Shown: positions 21,904 through 32,168 of the stretch, in pieces | How the letters are laid out: each line of letters starts with the position of its first letter | How positions within the stretch are numbered: position 1 is the first letter of the stretch | Origin: Prunus persica | Lineage: Eukaryota; Streptophyta; Magnoliopsida; Rosales; Rosaceae | Assembly (NCBI RefSeq): GCF_000346465.2 | Contig: NC_034015.1 | Coordinates: forward strand, 8,845,676 to 8,909,675 | DNA: 64,000 bases | Direction: 5' to 3' | The notes under the pieces: generated by a model | What the model saw: only the letters and a program-made list of their open reading frames with translations | What the model was told of the DNA's origin: nothing | The model's database searches: none | Position numbers and translations under genes: made by a program

Positions 21904-22236
21904 AACAAATCTGCCCAAAATGTATTTTATATACTAACATACCCCAAATTTGAGGTTCCATCAAGCTTTCAACACATTAAAATGAATCCAACTTCAACAA
22001 AAATACAATCCAAATTCAAATGAATCCAACTTCAACAAAAATTCAATCCAACTTCAACATCATCAAAATGAATCCAACTTCAACAAAAATACAATCCAAA
22101 TTAAATCCAACTTCAACATATAAATTACAACCCAAATTAAATCAAACTTCAACAAAATAAGTTCCAAAATAAATTACTAGCCAAATACAACCCAAATTCA
22201 ATCCAAATATACATTACAACCCAAATTAAATTCCTC

Positions 22237-24730
22237 CTAACATTGAAAAGTAGTTGGAGCTATGGTGCTAGGTGTGGATGAACTCATAATATCTACATAA
22301 AAAAAACATAAACCCATTAAAACATTAGTCCAACATACATATTATATAATACATTAATAAAGCACATATAAAATTACAAAGACATACCTAATTCAATCGA
22401 TTCATAGAACTCCATCTCTTGAATTGTTGGCTCATATTGTAAAGAGGATATGTCATCCGACCTTAACCAATTTTGAGAGCAAATTAAGGCCTCCACAATC
22501 TTAGGAGTCAAAGAAGCACGAAATGAATTAATTACCCGACCACCCGTGCTAAAGCATGATTCCGAAGCCACCGTTGATACCGGGATGGCAAGCACATCCT
22601 TTGCAATAAGTGCCAACCCCGGATACTTAACCCCATTCAATTTCCACCACTTCAAAACATCAAATTCATCAACCACATCTTCAATAGGGTCGGTGATGTA
22701 CCTATCAATCTCATGCTCCAATACCACAACATCATTTGCTTGAGTCTCTTTTCTCCAATTTTCAGTCATTTGCCTTCGTTTCTTTCCCCCTCGGTTTAGG
22801 CTACTACTTGTATTCATTGTAGTAGTATCACTAGAATAACTACTACTTTGAGTAGATGGTGGTGGTGGTGGTGGTGGCATGGCGTACTCTTCATAAAGCT
22901 TCTTTAAAATCTCTTTGATCTCATTCTTCTTCTTAACCGCATCTTCCGGATTCTCAAACCGACTTTTCAAGATAAACTCCAAGTTCCCCAATTTGTATCG
23001 AGGGTCAAGAACAAGAGCAACCATCAACATTTGGTTCAATTTATCAAGGTCACCCCAATACTTTTTAAACTTCATCTTCATGTTAAGTGCCATGTCCTTC
23101 AAAACCTTGGAGGTTTGGGTTTCACTTAATATTTCCTCCTCTTCCATCAACAAATCCTCAATTTCTTCTTCCATTGCAATCAAGTCATGAAATGTGGTGT
23201 GGGAAGCGGGATGCAAAGTGACACTCATCTTCAATGTAGCATCATAAAATACCTTTAAAAAATTCACAAAGGTACGAGCATTGTTCCAATCCTCATTAGT
23301 TGGTGGCCCTTCCCTCTTTCTAGGGTAATGAGACATAACCACCCCATCTTCGACATCCGGTTCATCTTCACCAAACCAAGAAATATATGGACCTTCATCA
23401 TCTTCTCCCATTCTCCAAAAGGCCTTTTCAAACTTTAAGGAGGCTTCCAACATCATATATGTGGAATTCCACCTTGTTGGCACATCCAACACCACAAGCC
23501 CTTTGCATTCAATTTGCTCTTTCTTAACGCAACTCTTAAAGTCTTCTAACCTTTTGGGAGAAGATCTTACATACTTCACCGCATTTCTTATACACAATAT
23601 GCTTTTTTCCAACTTCTTCAACCCATCACGAACTATTAAATTCACAATATGAGCACAACACCTAATGTGCATATACTTTCCCTCTAGTAGAAGACTACCG
23701 TTTCCCCAATGGCCCATTTTCGACTTCAAATAATCTATAGCCTTTGTGTTTGAAGAAGCATTATCGGCCGTGATGGTTAATATCTTCTTCATATCCCAAT
23801 CAAGCAAACATGACTCAAGGAGTTTACCAATTGAGTTCCCCTTGTGATTGGAAATGACACAAAAGTTCAAGATTCTTTTGTGCAAGTTCCAATCACCATC
23901 TATGAAGTGTGCCGTGATGACCATGTAATTGATGTTTTGAACACTTGTCCAAGTGTCCGTTGTGAGGCATACTCTATGTGGTGCTAATTCTTCTTTCAAT
24001 TTTTGTTTCATGGCATCATACATTGCCATGAAACGCCTCACAAGTGTCCTACGAGATGGCACTTGAAAATTGGGGTTCAAAGAATTACAAACGGCCTAAA
24101 CCCTTCTCTTCAACACACTAAACGGGCATCTCATCCATTACTNNNNNNNNNNNNNNNNNNNNNNNNNNNNNNNNNNNNNNNNNNNNNNNNNNNNNNNNNN
24201 NNNNNNNNNNNNNNNNNNNNNNNNNNNNNNNNNNNNNNNNNNTAAGAACCCCATGGTCTTGGTCAAAAGACAAGAGCTTTGCCGTTTATCTTTAGGAACC
24301 CTCCCCGGATATTTCTTACATAGGTTTTCAATATGTTTCCTCAAATTTGAGGTCCCATTTCTAGTAGAGTCTGCTGCATAACTCATAGTGCAATACTTGC
24401 ACCTAGCTCTCTTCTTAGTGGTTGCATATTTGCTCCCATCCTCCTTCACACTCTCAACCACTTCTTCATATCTCTCAAAGTGATCCCATACTTCCGATTT
24501 TTCTCTTCTTGGGCCGGAATGAGGTAATGGTGGAAGACCACTAGGTTGAAGTTGTGTTTGGGCATGAGGTGTATTTTGAGTTGGTGTTTGAGGGATGGGT
24601 AAATTGGGTAAAGGTGTTGATATAGATGCGGATGCGGATGCGGATGTGGATACGGATGCGGATGACGAACCAACTTCACTATTAGTAGGGCCATGCACCT
24701 CTCCAAATGGGTTCAACTCATTCATGATTT
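22237..24730 (-). pseudogene. hAT transposase (RICESLEEPER-like), damaged and interrupted by a gap
   Basis: The 5' part (24725 down to 24243) starts MNELNPFGE and holds a BED zinc finger (SEVWDHFE…CKYCTMSY…GTSNLRKHIENLC). The main exon (24080 to 22388) contains TLVRRFMAMYD, CLTTDTWTSVQN, ITADNASSN and the dimerisation region WWKLNGVKYPGLALIAKD followed by SESCFSTGGRVINSFRASL. A final intron (22387-22293, GT-AG) leads to a last exon ending STPSTIAPTTFQC and TAG at 22237-22239. Between the 100-base gap and residue MNPNFQ (24083-24142) the reading frame shifts and carries a stop, where the family has an uninterrupted PFS…FCNSLNPNF stretch. The copy is therefore probably inactive unless the gap edge is mis-assembled. 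Confidence 0.88.
24143..24242. other. Assembly gap (100 N)
   Basis: A run of exactly 100 unknown bases, the usual placeholder for a gap of unknown size, sits within the hAT transposase between the BED finger and the catalytic region. The sequence just left of it contains the frameshift noted for that gene. Confidence 1.
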
Positions 24731-25640
24731 CTTTAAGAAACAAAAACAAAAAACAAAGAAAAAAACTTAACATGATATATATTAACAAAAACACAACTTA
24801 ACAACATAAACAACCCTCATATATACAATCCAATTACAAATTATCATTTCCAACTAAATGATAATATCAACACTTAACTAGAAAGCAACTGAAAAACAGA
24901 AACCAATTAACTGAAAAACTGAAACCAATTATACACTGTCAAACCTATGACAGCAGTAATAAAGCAAAACAAAAATATGCAAAACTGAAAATCTGCAAAA
25001 CTGAAAAACTGCAAAATGAAAAACTGAAAAACTGAACAGCAACAGCAGTAATAAAGCAAAACAAAAATATGCAAAACTGAAAATCTGCAAAACTAAAAAA
25101 CTGCAAAACTTGTTGGGTTTGTTAAACCAATATATCCATTTCTTAGGACAATTCTATCTCTTAGGAAAGCCTCTGATCATGATTCTGCTCTGGACTAATA
25201 AAAAAAATCAAAGACTTCCATTAAAAACAGAAACTTCAGTTTTGTTAAACAATTTAGGCAGGAACACTTTGCCTTTGGGAAATCATTAAAAATCCATTTT
25301 GATTCAAAATGGTGTGAACATTTCCAGATCACACGTAGACATATAAAACTTCAACATATCAAAAGTTCATTGAATTCCGAGTTAAGGAAGCCAGTCAAAG
25401 ACTAAATCCAAAATAGACTAGGCTGCAGAGTTTTCTATTTTCTGCAGAATAATGCCAACTTCGAAAATTTGCCAAATTGAATTGGATTAGTACAATTGTA
25501 AAAAATAAACAATTGCATTAATAAATTTGCCAAATAAATCTACTAAATTATAAACTGTTTCCAAACCAAAGAGTACATTAAGTCTTGCAGTAAAAAAAGT
25601 CTGGTAGAGTTGTATATATCAATGTCATGTATATGTAGGA
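24731..25640. other. Non-coding interior of the hAT element
   Basis: AT-rich DNA with short direct repeats of AAACTGAAAAACTGCAAAA type (24880-25110). On the minus strand a strong pyrimidine tract ends at an AG (24732-24731) directly before the transposase exon, so this would be the intron between captured exon 2 and the transposase. No other gene is seen. Confidence 0.55.
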
Positions 25641-25651
25641 AAAGGAATTAC

Positions 25652-26035
25652 CTAATTTCTCAGTGTGGCGAACATCATCAACCATCAAAACTCTGTAACT
25701 ATCCCTACTCCCAATACCTCTCTTGTCCTTGAGTCGTCCAATATCTCCTCCTGTAATTTCAACATTAAATAAGGCAGAAGAATAGTACAGTACAGTGCTA
25801 CATTGCAATTGGGTTTTCTAATATGTTTTTCTCCCCCTTTTCATAACAAATCTCAACTATTGAATACAAAACAAAAATCCCAGATGAGAAAAATCAAGAC
25901 AGTTGAAGGATAAATGATAAAGTAGGTACCTTGTTCAAGCTGGGTAGCAGGGTCAAATTGGGATTGGTCAAACTTTGGGCGCTCCAAGACCCCAGCACCA
26001 CCCTTGGAAGACCTAAACCTGGCCTTCACAGCCAT
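25652..26035 (-). pseudogene. Two captured exons of a ClpS-like adaptor gene inside the hAT element
   Basis: Exon 1 (26035-25930) begins MAVKARFRSSKGGAGVLERP and ends FDPATQLEQ with a GTACCT donor. Exon 2 (25750-25652) follows a TTACAG acceptor and reads GGDIGRLKDKRG and SYRVLMVDDVRHTEKL with a GTAATT donor. The phase is kept across the junction. The …YRVL..DD.RHTEKL pattern and the exon layout match a plant ClpS-family adaptor (Clp protease substrate delivery), recognised from memory. The rest of the ClpS fold is missing, so it is not a working adaptor. The exons lie upstream of, and on the same strand as, the hAT transposase, and a 5'-UTR-like CT-rich leader precedes the ATG, which suggests the host promoter region was taken too. 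Confidence 0.65.
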
Positions 26036-26604
26036 GCCAGAGAGAGTCAGAAAATTGAATTGGGGAAAGAAAAAAAAAAGGAGAGAGATAGAGAGAGAAT
26101 CTGACCTGCAATGCAACGACTGAGAGGCTAAGAGAAGAGCGGCGGCAGAGAGGGGTGTGACTGTGACGTGCTGGTTGAGAGAGAGGTTTGGAATCGGTGG
26201 CTGGTGGCTGGCTGGCGGCTGGCTGAGTGAGTATGAAACTAAATGGGAAGGAGAGGAAAGAACGAAGAATGAAAAAACCCAATCTGAATTTGGTGTAATC
26301 CTGTGTGTGCGCTACCTATGGTAGCAGCATACACACCCAATCAAAATTTGACAGGTATGAAAATATATATAATTTTAAATATAAATATATATAATATTTA
26401 AAAAATATATAAATTAATTCTATTGGACCGGTTCGGATTGGACCGGTTCCTTAGGATGGAAAACCGGAACCGGAACCGGTCTGAACCGGTTCGGTTTGGA
26501 TTTTTCTCGGTTTTTGACTTTTTTGGTCAACACGGTTTTTTTCGGTTTTTTCCGGATTGGTTTGGTTCGGTTTTGCGGTTTTGCGGTTCAAATGCCCACC
26601 CCTA

Positions 26605-26880
26605 CTTTGCGCGACGAAGTTTACTTTTCGTCGCGCAAAGTCACTTTGAGCGACGAATTATTTTTCGTCGCGCAAAATTGGTCGCGCAAGACTTTGAGCG
26701 ACGGTGTATTTTCGTCGCGCAAAAGTTTGTCGCGCGAAGTGACTTTGCGAGACGAATTATTTTTTGTCGCGCAAAATTTGGTCGCGCAAGACTTTGAGCG
26801 ACGAGTTTCAAGTTTTGTCGCGCAAAGTGACTTTGAGCGACGAATAGTTTTTCGTCGCGCAAAATTTGGTCGCGCAAGGG
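26605..26880. repeat. Right subterminal GCGCGACGAA array of CACTA-2
   Basis: Repeats of TTTGAGCGACGAA and TTCGTCGCGCAAA mirror the left end and close at the TAGTG terminus at 26897. The first motif includes the right copy of the hAT target duplication. Confidence 0.85.
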
Positions 26881-27164
26881 GTATTTTTTTACTAGTGCAA
26901 TCTACTAGTGATGAATCTTATGTTTTGTTTTTGGGAATCAATTGATATTTAGGTTGAACTTAAATATCTAGCATTTTGTTTTTTTAGACATCTTGTGAAT
27001 TTGTTGGAATAATGTTAGAGATATGGATTGCTTTTGAAGGCAATGAATTATTTGAGGTAATAAATTTTATCTACAGCACTTTCAAAAAGAAATTAATTGT
27101 GATTTCATATTGTAATACAATAAATAAAGAACCTGTAAACCTAATTAATTACCAATGTTTTGAA

Positions 27165-27492
27165 ATACATTAGTGACCAAGCAAGTAGGTCACTAATGTG
27201 GGCACACGACCCAGTTTTAGTGACCTTAATGCATGTTTTGGTGACCAAATTGTTAGCCCTTAGTGATCAAAGTTGCAGTCACTAAAAGCTTTTTTTTTAG
27301 TGACCAAACATTGACAGTCACTAATTCTTTGTGTTGTAGTGACCAATACTTGAGAATGGTCACTAACTAAAATTTGTGACAAGCTTCTACCTAGTGACCA
27401 CCAATATTTGGACACTAATTACATTCAGTGACCAACAACGATATTTTCTGTGGCCAAGTGGCTGGCCACTAATACTTGTTTTTCTGGTAGTG
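27165..27492. mobile_element. Right end of a small CACTA-like element with TAGTGACCAA motifs, copy 1
   Basis: TTAGTGACCAA and TTGGTCACTAA motifs alternate and the segment ends GTTTTTCTGGTAGTG, the inverse of a CACTACCAGAAAAAC terminus. The sequence from about 26905 to 27492 is nearly repeated at 29725-30328, showing that the whole neighbourhood exists twice. The terminus lies exactly in the second exon of a beta-1,3-glucanase gene. No left CACTA end could be matched, so the element is partial. Confidence 0.6.
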
Positions 27493-28009
27493 TTCTTTGG
27501 ATGTATTGGTTGTAGAGATACAACTTCTTGTGGGGGCGGTAAGTTGTTTCCATGTGTTCCATAACAAACACCAATCTGGGCACCTGCATCAGATTTCAAT
27601 GATATGTTAATGGTTGAGAATTTAAAATTTTCAGACTTAAAAAAGGTCATGCAGCCTTTGATTTTAGGGATCGTCTACAATGTACATAATTAACTAATTG
27701 GCATTCACTTCTACTATGTCGTAGTAACTTCAAAACTTGCACAAAATGAGAGAAAAAATTTCATTTTCAACAGTTGTATACAATTACGTGTCTATCTCTT
27801 TTAATATATGATCAATCATATGACGAGAGACATAAACGACATATATATACAGCCGGTTACACTCAAATGTCATTCTTTTTTCTGTTTTGCTTCTTTTTTG
27901 GCTGAAAAAGAGAAAGATCACCAGTTGTGGTAAGGGTAGCAGTTTGCACACCAAAAAGCAGCATTAAGGAAACCATAGGACTTTTGCCAACTAGGTTGAA
28001 CTTAGCCAT
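27493..28009 (-). pseudogene. Beta-1,3-glucanase (GH17, PR-2) gene truncated in exon 2
   Basis: Exon 1 (28009-27922) encodes a signal-peptide-like start, MAKFNLVGKSPMVSLMLLF and GVQTATLTTTG. The intron (27921-27584, GT-AG) is followed by exon 2 reading AQIGVCYGTHGNNLPPPQ and EVVSL, the typical N-terminus of a plant endo-1,3-beta-glucosidase. The frame then breaks (about two bases are missing relative to the family's VSLYNQY), and the exon stops abruptly at 27493 where the CACTA-like terminus begins. The catalytic barrel is absent from the window. The copy is a truncated pseudogene of a secreted pathogenesis-related hydrolase. A TGACGTC motif at about 28097-28103 in its upstream region is of the bZIP/TGA type. 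Confidence 0.82.
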
Positions 28010-28373
28010 TGTGGAAAGCAGAAAAAGGGAAGAAAATCAAAGGAAATAAACTAATTTAGAAGGGAAGCAAATGCAATTTCCTTGCCTCTAAAACTTTTGA
28101 CGTCCCCTCTTTAAAGACCAAGTCACAGCCTCATAAGTAGATGAAGCCGTAACTGAGCCAGGGGTCATTCAGAGATTCCACAAGAATTCAACTTGTTAAT
28201 TTACTTGGATTCTTCTAACACCTTGCCCTAGTTGAGATTAATTCCGAGTCTTTGTAATAATGGTTTAACCAATTTTTCTTACCCCCCCCATAATTCAGAG
28301 TTTCTGGCAAGAACTTTGGTCAGATTTCTGCTTCACATTACAAAGAACGTCTTTTATACAGTATTTAATTTAT

Positions 28374-29158
28374 GGCTAAATTGTTGCAATGGTCCCTCAA
28401 ATAAAACTCAACTTTACTTTTCGTCCTTCATGTCACAGAATTGTTACAGCCATCCTTCAACTCCACCTCGTGTTGCATTATTGGTCTTTTCATCAACAGA
28501 GTTGAATTTTCTGTTAAAATTAAGGGCAAATTAGGACATCCCTTGTAAAATATTTATTAGATAAATAAAATCATTAAAAAATCAACCCAATCTCTCCATT
28601 TGAGCATGTGGGCAAGGAGGGTTTGATGATTGGGGAAGTTGATTTTAGCAACAAGTTGGTTTTTGGAGAGGATAAGGAGCTCTTGAGCCACCCAAAGTTG
28701 AGCTACACCTCATTGGTTGGAGGCAAAGGAAACCATGCTGATGCATTTTACTATGTCCAGATAAAATCCATCGTAGTTTGGCGGGGAAGTGGTTGACATA
28801 CTAGAGGAGACTTGGAATTTATCACCAGAAGGTGCTGAAGGCTTTGAGCCGTCTGGGATGGTTTGGGTTGTTGGGTTGGTGAGGTAGATGGATGGGCAGA
28901 TTTTGGGGGAAGAGTATGGCGTGCGGTTAAGTTTAGGTAGAAAGAAGTGGTGGCTAGGTAAAAGTCTTAGTTACCCCTAAAATATCTATCATGTGTCTGA
29001 CATATGATCACTTTTGACTAAAAAACAAATAGAATTGATGAAAAAGACTAGTGGTGTAACGCGAGATCTAATTGAAGGATGACCATAATAATTTTGGAAC
29101 ATGAGGGACAAAAAGTAAAGTCGGGTCATAATCGAGAGACCATTGCTACAATTTAGCC
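28374..29158 (+). mobile_element. Pack-MULE, 785 bp
   Basis: Long terminal inverted repeats begin GGCTAAATTGTTGCAATGG and can be followed for about 110 bases with mismatches. They are flanked by a perfect 9-bp duplication, TTAATTTAT (28365-28373 and 29159-29167). Long TIRs with a 9-bp TSD are diagnostic of Mutator-like elements. The interior is a captured aspartyl-protease fragment and no MuDR-type transposase. The duplicated module copy near 36860 lacks the insertion. Confidence 0.93.
28612..28885 (+). pseudogene. Aspartyl-protease (nepenthesin-type) fragment captured by the Pack-MULE
   Basis: The plus strand reads KLVFGEDKELLSHPKLSYTS, LVGGKGNHADAFYYVQIKSI and, after a one-base frame change, GGEVVDILEETWNLSPEGAE. 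This matches the segment preceding the second catalytic Asp of plant pepsin-like proteases, where FYYV.IKSI.VGGE is conserved. The catalytic DTGS/DSGT motifs are not present, and the frame is broken. It is a non-functional captured piece, in the usual internal position for a Pack-MULE. Confidence 0.75.
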
Positions 29159-29255
29159 TTAATTTATATATAACTTAAGTTCTTGAATTCACATTCCAAA
29201 ACTAAACTTTACTGCTCTTGAGCAATTTTTCCCTTTTTCCCTTTCAACTAAAATA

Positions 29256-29528
29256 ATGATTATTGAAGTGAAACGATGTATGCTTCTAGCAAATGAGTTA
29301 TTTGGAATGAAGGTGAATTCCAATGCACAAAAGTATCAGTTAGAAGGTTTATTGACAAGGCAAAATGAGATAGATGCACTAGTAAAAAGATTGCTGGAGC
29401 AGTTATCCTCGACTTCATCATCAATGAGGTTAGCTTATAACTCTCATCTTACTACAATACAATTTTTGCAAACTGCACAATATACTAATTTCCAAATTTC
29501 CAATTGTCCTCAACTTCATCATCAATGA
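29256..29528 (+). other. Unrecognised 90-residue open frame
   Basis: The frame reads VKRCMLLANELFGMKVNSNA and RQNEIDALVKRLLEQLSST, with a coiled-coil-like heptad feel. It lies where module copy 1 departs from copy 2 (the divergence begins at about 29273, against 36927), so it belongs to an inserted segment and not to the ancestral module. It could be an exon remnant of the adjoining CACTA-like element. No family is recognised. Confidence 0.25.
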
Positions 29529-29724
29529 GTTCCTAATTTCCAGTTACTTCAGACAAGTGACAGATAAACTTTAAGCAACTAATTAATTAGAGATGCGCTA
29601 GCTAGCTCTTGAGTTTAATTATTCTTGCATTTAGTTAATTCCCGGTTTAGTGCATCCCAAGTAAGAACTGACATTATTCTTTGTTTTATGCGGGTCTAAT
29701 GGATAAAGGGTAGAAGACAAACTA

Positions 29725-30328
29725 CTAGGATGAATCTTATGTTATTTGTTTTTGGGAATCACTTGACATTTAGGTTGAACTTAAATATGCAGCATTTTGT
29801 TTTTAAGACATCTTGTGAATTTGTTGGAAGAATGTTAGATATATAGATTGCTTTTGAATGCAATGAATTATTTGACGCTATAAATTTTATCTACAGCACT
29901 GTTTGAAAGAAATTAATTGTGATTTCATATTGTAATACAATAAATAAAGAACACATGGAGAGGTAAACTTGATCAGTTACCAATTTTTTGAAATACATTA
30001 GTGACCAAGCAAGTAGGTCACTAATGTGGGCACGTGACCCCGTTTCAATGACCAAAATGCATGTTTTGGTGACCAAATTGTAAGCCCTTTAGTGACCAAA
30101 GTTGTAGTCCCTAATAGCATTTTTATTAGTGACCAGACAGGGATAGATACTAATTCTTTGTGTTGTAGTGACCAATAGTTGACATTGGCCACTAAATAGA
30201 ATTTGTGACGAGCTTCTAGTGACCACCCAATGACCACCAATATTTGGACATTGATTGCATTCAGTGACCAAAAAGGGTAGTTTATGTGACCAACTGGGTG
30301 GCCACTAATACCTGCTTTTCTTGTAGTG
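29725..30328. mobile_element. TAGTGACCAA CACTA-like segment, copy 2, with unoccupied CACTA-2 target
   Basis: This segment closely matches 26901-27492: GATGAATCTTATG, then GGTTGAACTTAAATAT, then the GTGACCAA/GTCACTAA field, ending GCTTTTCTTGTAGTG at 30328. Just before it, AGAAGACAAACTACTAGGAT (29711-29730) is continuous where the first copy is split by CACTA-2, so this is a natural empty site. No gene is seen. Confidence 0.7.
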
Positions 30329-31825
30329 TATCCCGATTTCTACTTCCCCCAAACTTGATTATTATTTTTCTTTTTTGTTGATTTTTTTATATTTTTTTTA
30401 TTGTTATTTTAAAGATATAAATTTTTATTTATTTTTTTGGTTTTAATATAAAAATATCATTTTTGCCCTTGCATTTAACAGAAAAAGTTAACAAAATTGT
30501 CGGCAGGACTATTTGTCCAAACGAAACTAGAGTTAAAGGACCATGAAAACCATTTTGGAAATTGAGGTACTCAAATGCAAATCGGATCAAAATTCAAGGA
30601 CCAATAAAATGATTAACCCTTTGATATTTGAATACTAATAAATCTAACAAATCCAAGAAAAAATTATAATTATAGAATGCCCAACATGCATATGCTTTTG
30701 CCCTCTAGCCAAGAGAGAAAAAGAAACACCTAGCCTTTCGATCAATGCATCTTTTCATGCATGACTTGCGGTTCTCAGCAATTAAGTCAAGCCGCCCAAG
30801 TCCAAGTCAAGAAGTATCACTTACTTCATGACCACCAATTTGGCTATGATTGCTGTCATTTAGCAAATGGTTAAAACACTCGTCGGCTTTCTAGATGGAT
30901 TCATTTGGGGTCGTATGTTACTCATGAATACTTACAAAATTATTAAAGAAAATCATGAATACTTCAAAAGTCATAAAGAAATATAGTCACAAAACCACTC
31001 ATATGCACAATACATTATCAAGTTGTATTTATTATTATTGTATGTCTTTATCTCGTCATAATCGGGATACTCGGGAAATCTTTTCTTCTTCATATTATTG
31101 TGTGTGTGATCATGCCATATTCGTTTTGAGTTATGTTTGAGGTATATATTGTCCTTCAACTCAAATCTTTGAAGGAACTAGGTTTTTGCTTTTGTTTTTT
31201 TTTTTTTCAGTACAAGCATTTGGGGAAGATGGATTTATACAAATATATTCATTGGGTGCCTTCAAATATTCATTGTTTGTTCGTAGTACATGATCAGCAC
31301 CATAGAGACACCCTCAAAGAGCATGGCTTGGCTCTTTCAAATTAAAGAGGAGATTCTCCTTAAAACCAATGGGGTTTTGACACTTGTTAAATTACAGCAA
31401 CAATGAGAAATTTTCAACAACCAAAAAAAGAATATTTAAAAAATTGACACATGTCAAAACCACATTTATAGTAAGGAGTTCCTCCTCAATTTTAAGGAGC
31501 CAAGCTTTTTCCATTAAGATACAGATGTCCATTTTCATGGGCATGGCTTTTCAATGCATTAATTGCAATTTATTTTCAATAATTTTACGGAGATCAAATT
31601 TTTGAATCACATTTGAAGATTACATAACATGACATGCAATTTAGAATGTAGATTTATTTGAAGTTGATGTTTTTATCCACTTTTTTCTCCAAAAAAAAAA
31701 AAAAATGTTTTTATCCACTTTGACATGTTTTTGTACTTATCATTTGCTACTGAACCTCATTGCATCACGTGGACACCATTCGTTCACATAAAATTATTTG
31801 TAATTTTCTGTTATTGTAACATAAA
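30329..31825. other. Module copy 1 intergenic DNA
   Basis: No gene is supported. From about 30610 to 30893 it matches the pieces of copy 2 that flank the Copia and CACTA-3 insertions (37285-37331, 48678-48717, 51761-51935). From about 31440 to 31830 it matches 54150-54490. These matches define the empty sites used elsewhere in this annotation. Confidence 0.75.
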
Positions 31826-32100
31826 GAAAGTGTAACACCCCGACTCCAAATTTAACCCTTATTTAAATTATTTAATTGTTTGAGAAAAATTACAAATTTA
31901 CCCTTGAGATAAGGGTATTTTGGTCATATTCTTAACCGGAGAGAGTTTGGGGCAGTGACTAGTATTTTTGAATAGGTCGTACTGAGACGAGTTCATAGAC
32001 ACGTAGTGGGCTCGAATCGGAGTTGTAACGAGAGAGATATGGTCAAAAGAAATCCAGTGGCACAATCGTAATTATTTTGAAATAGAATTTTTATAAAAAT

Positions 32101-32103
<3 letters not shown>

Positions 32104-32163
<60 letters not shown>
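32104..32163. repeat. (CT)n microsatellite in LTR A
   Basis: This run of about 60 bases of CT dinucleotide is followed by shorter CT tracts to 32223. The related minus-strand LTRs carry (GA)n at matching places (about 40082-40123 and 43189-43219), so the microsatellite is part of the family's structure. Arg/Glu-rich frames across it are artefacts. Confidence 0.95.

Positions 32164-32168
<5 letters not shown>

Larger units (their letters stand above)
21700..26604 (-). mobile_element. hAT transposon nested in CACTA-2, carrying captured host exons
   Basis: The ends are TAGGGGTGGGCA (21700) and its exact inverse TGCCCACCCCTA (to 26604), flanked by the 8-bp duplication CTTTGCGC (21692-21699 and 26605-26612). 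The target was a GCGCGACG motif of CACTA-2. Subterminal GGACCGGTTC/GAACCGGTCC motifs occur at both ends. Inside, on the minus strand, are a BED-finger transposase gene interrupted by a gap and, upstream of it, two exons of a ClpS-like host gene. A 35-40-base poly(T) run at about 21856-21896 lies near the 3' end of the transposase. Confidence 0.95.
17537..26897. mobile_element. CACTA-2: 9.4-kb CACTA-like element with GCGCGACGAA motifs
   Basis: The left end is CACTACTACATTTTACAC and the right end is the inverse of CACTAGTAAAAAAATACC. The flanks are the 3-bp duplication CAA at 17534-17536 and 26898-26900. Subterminal blocks of TTTGCGCGACGAA and TTCGTCGCGCAAA run inward from both ends (17560-17935, 19010-19640, 26605-26880). 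It has no readable transposase of its own. About half its length is a nested hAT element (21700-26604), and it also holds a 345-bp tandem array. A related unoccupied site at about 29700-29735 confirms the borders. Confidence 0.88.

Noticed and set aside
26423..26945. Frames in the right arm of CACTA-2 and hAT
   Set aside because: They consist of GGACCGGTTC and TCGTCGCGC motif translations, with no protein family.
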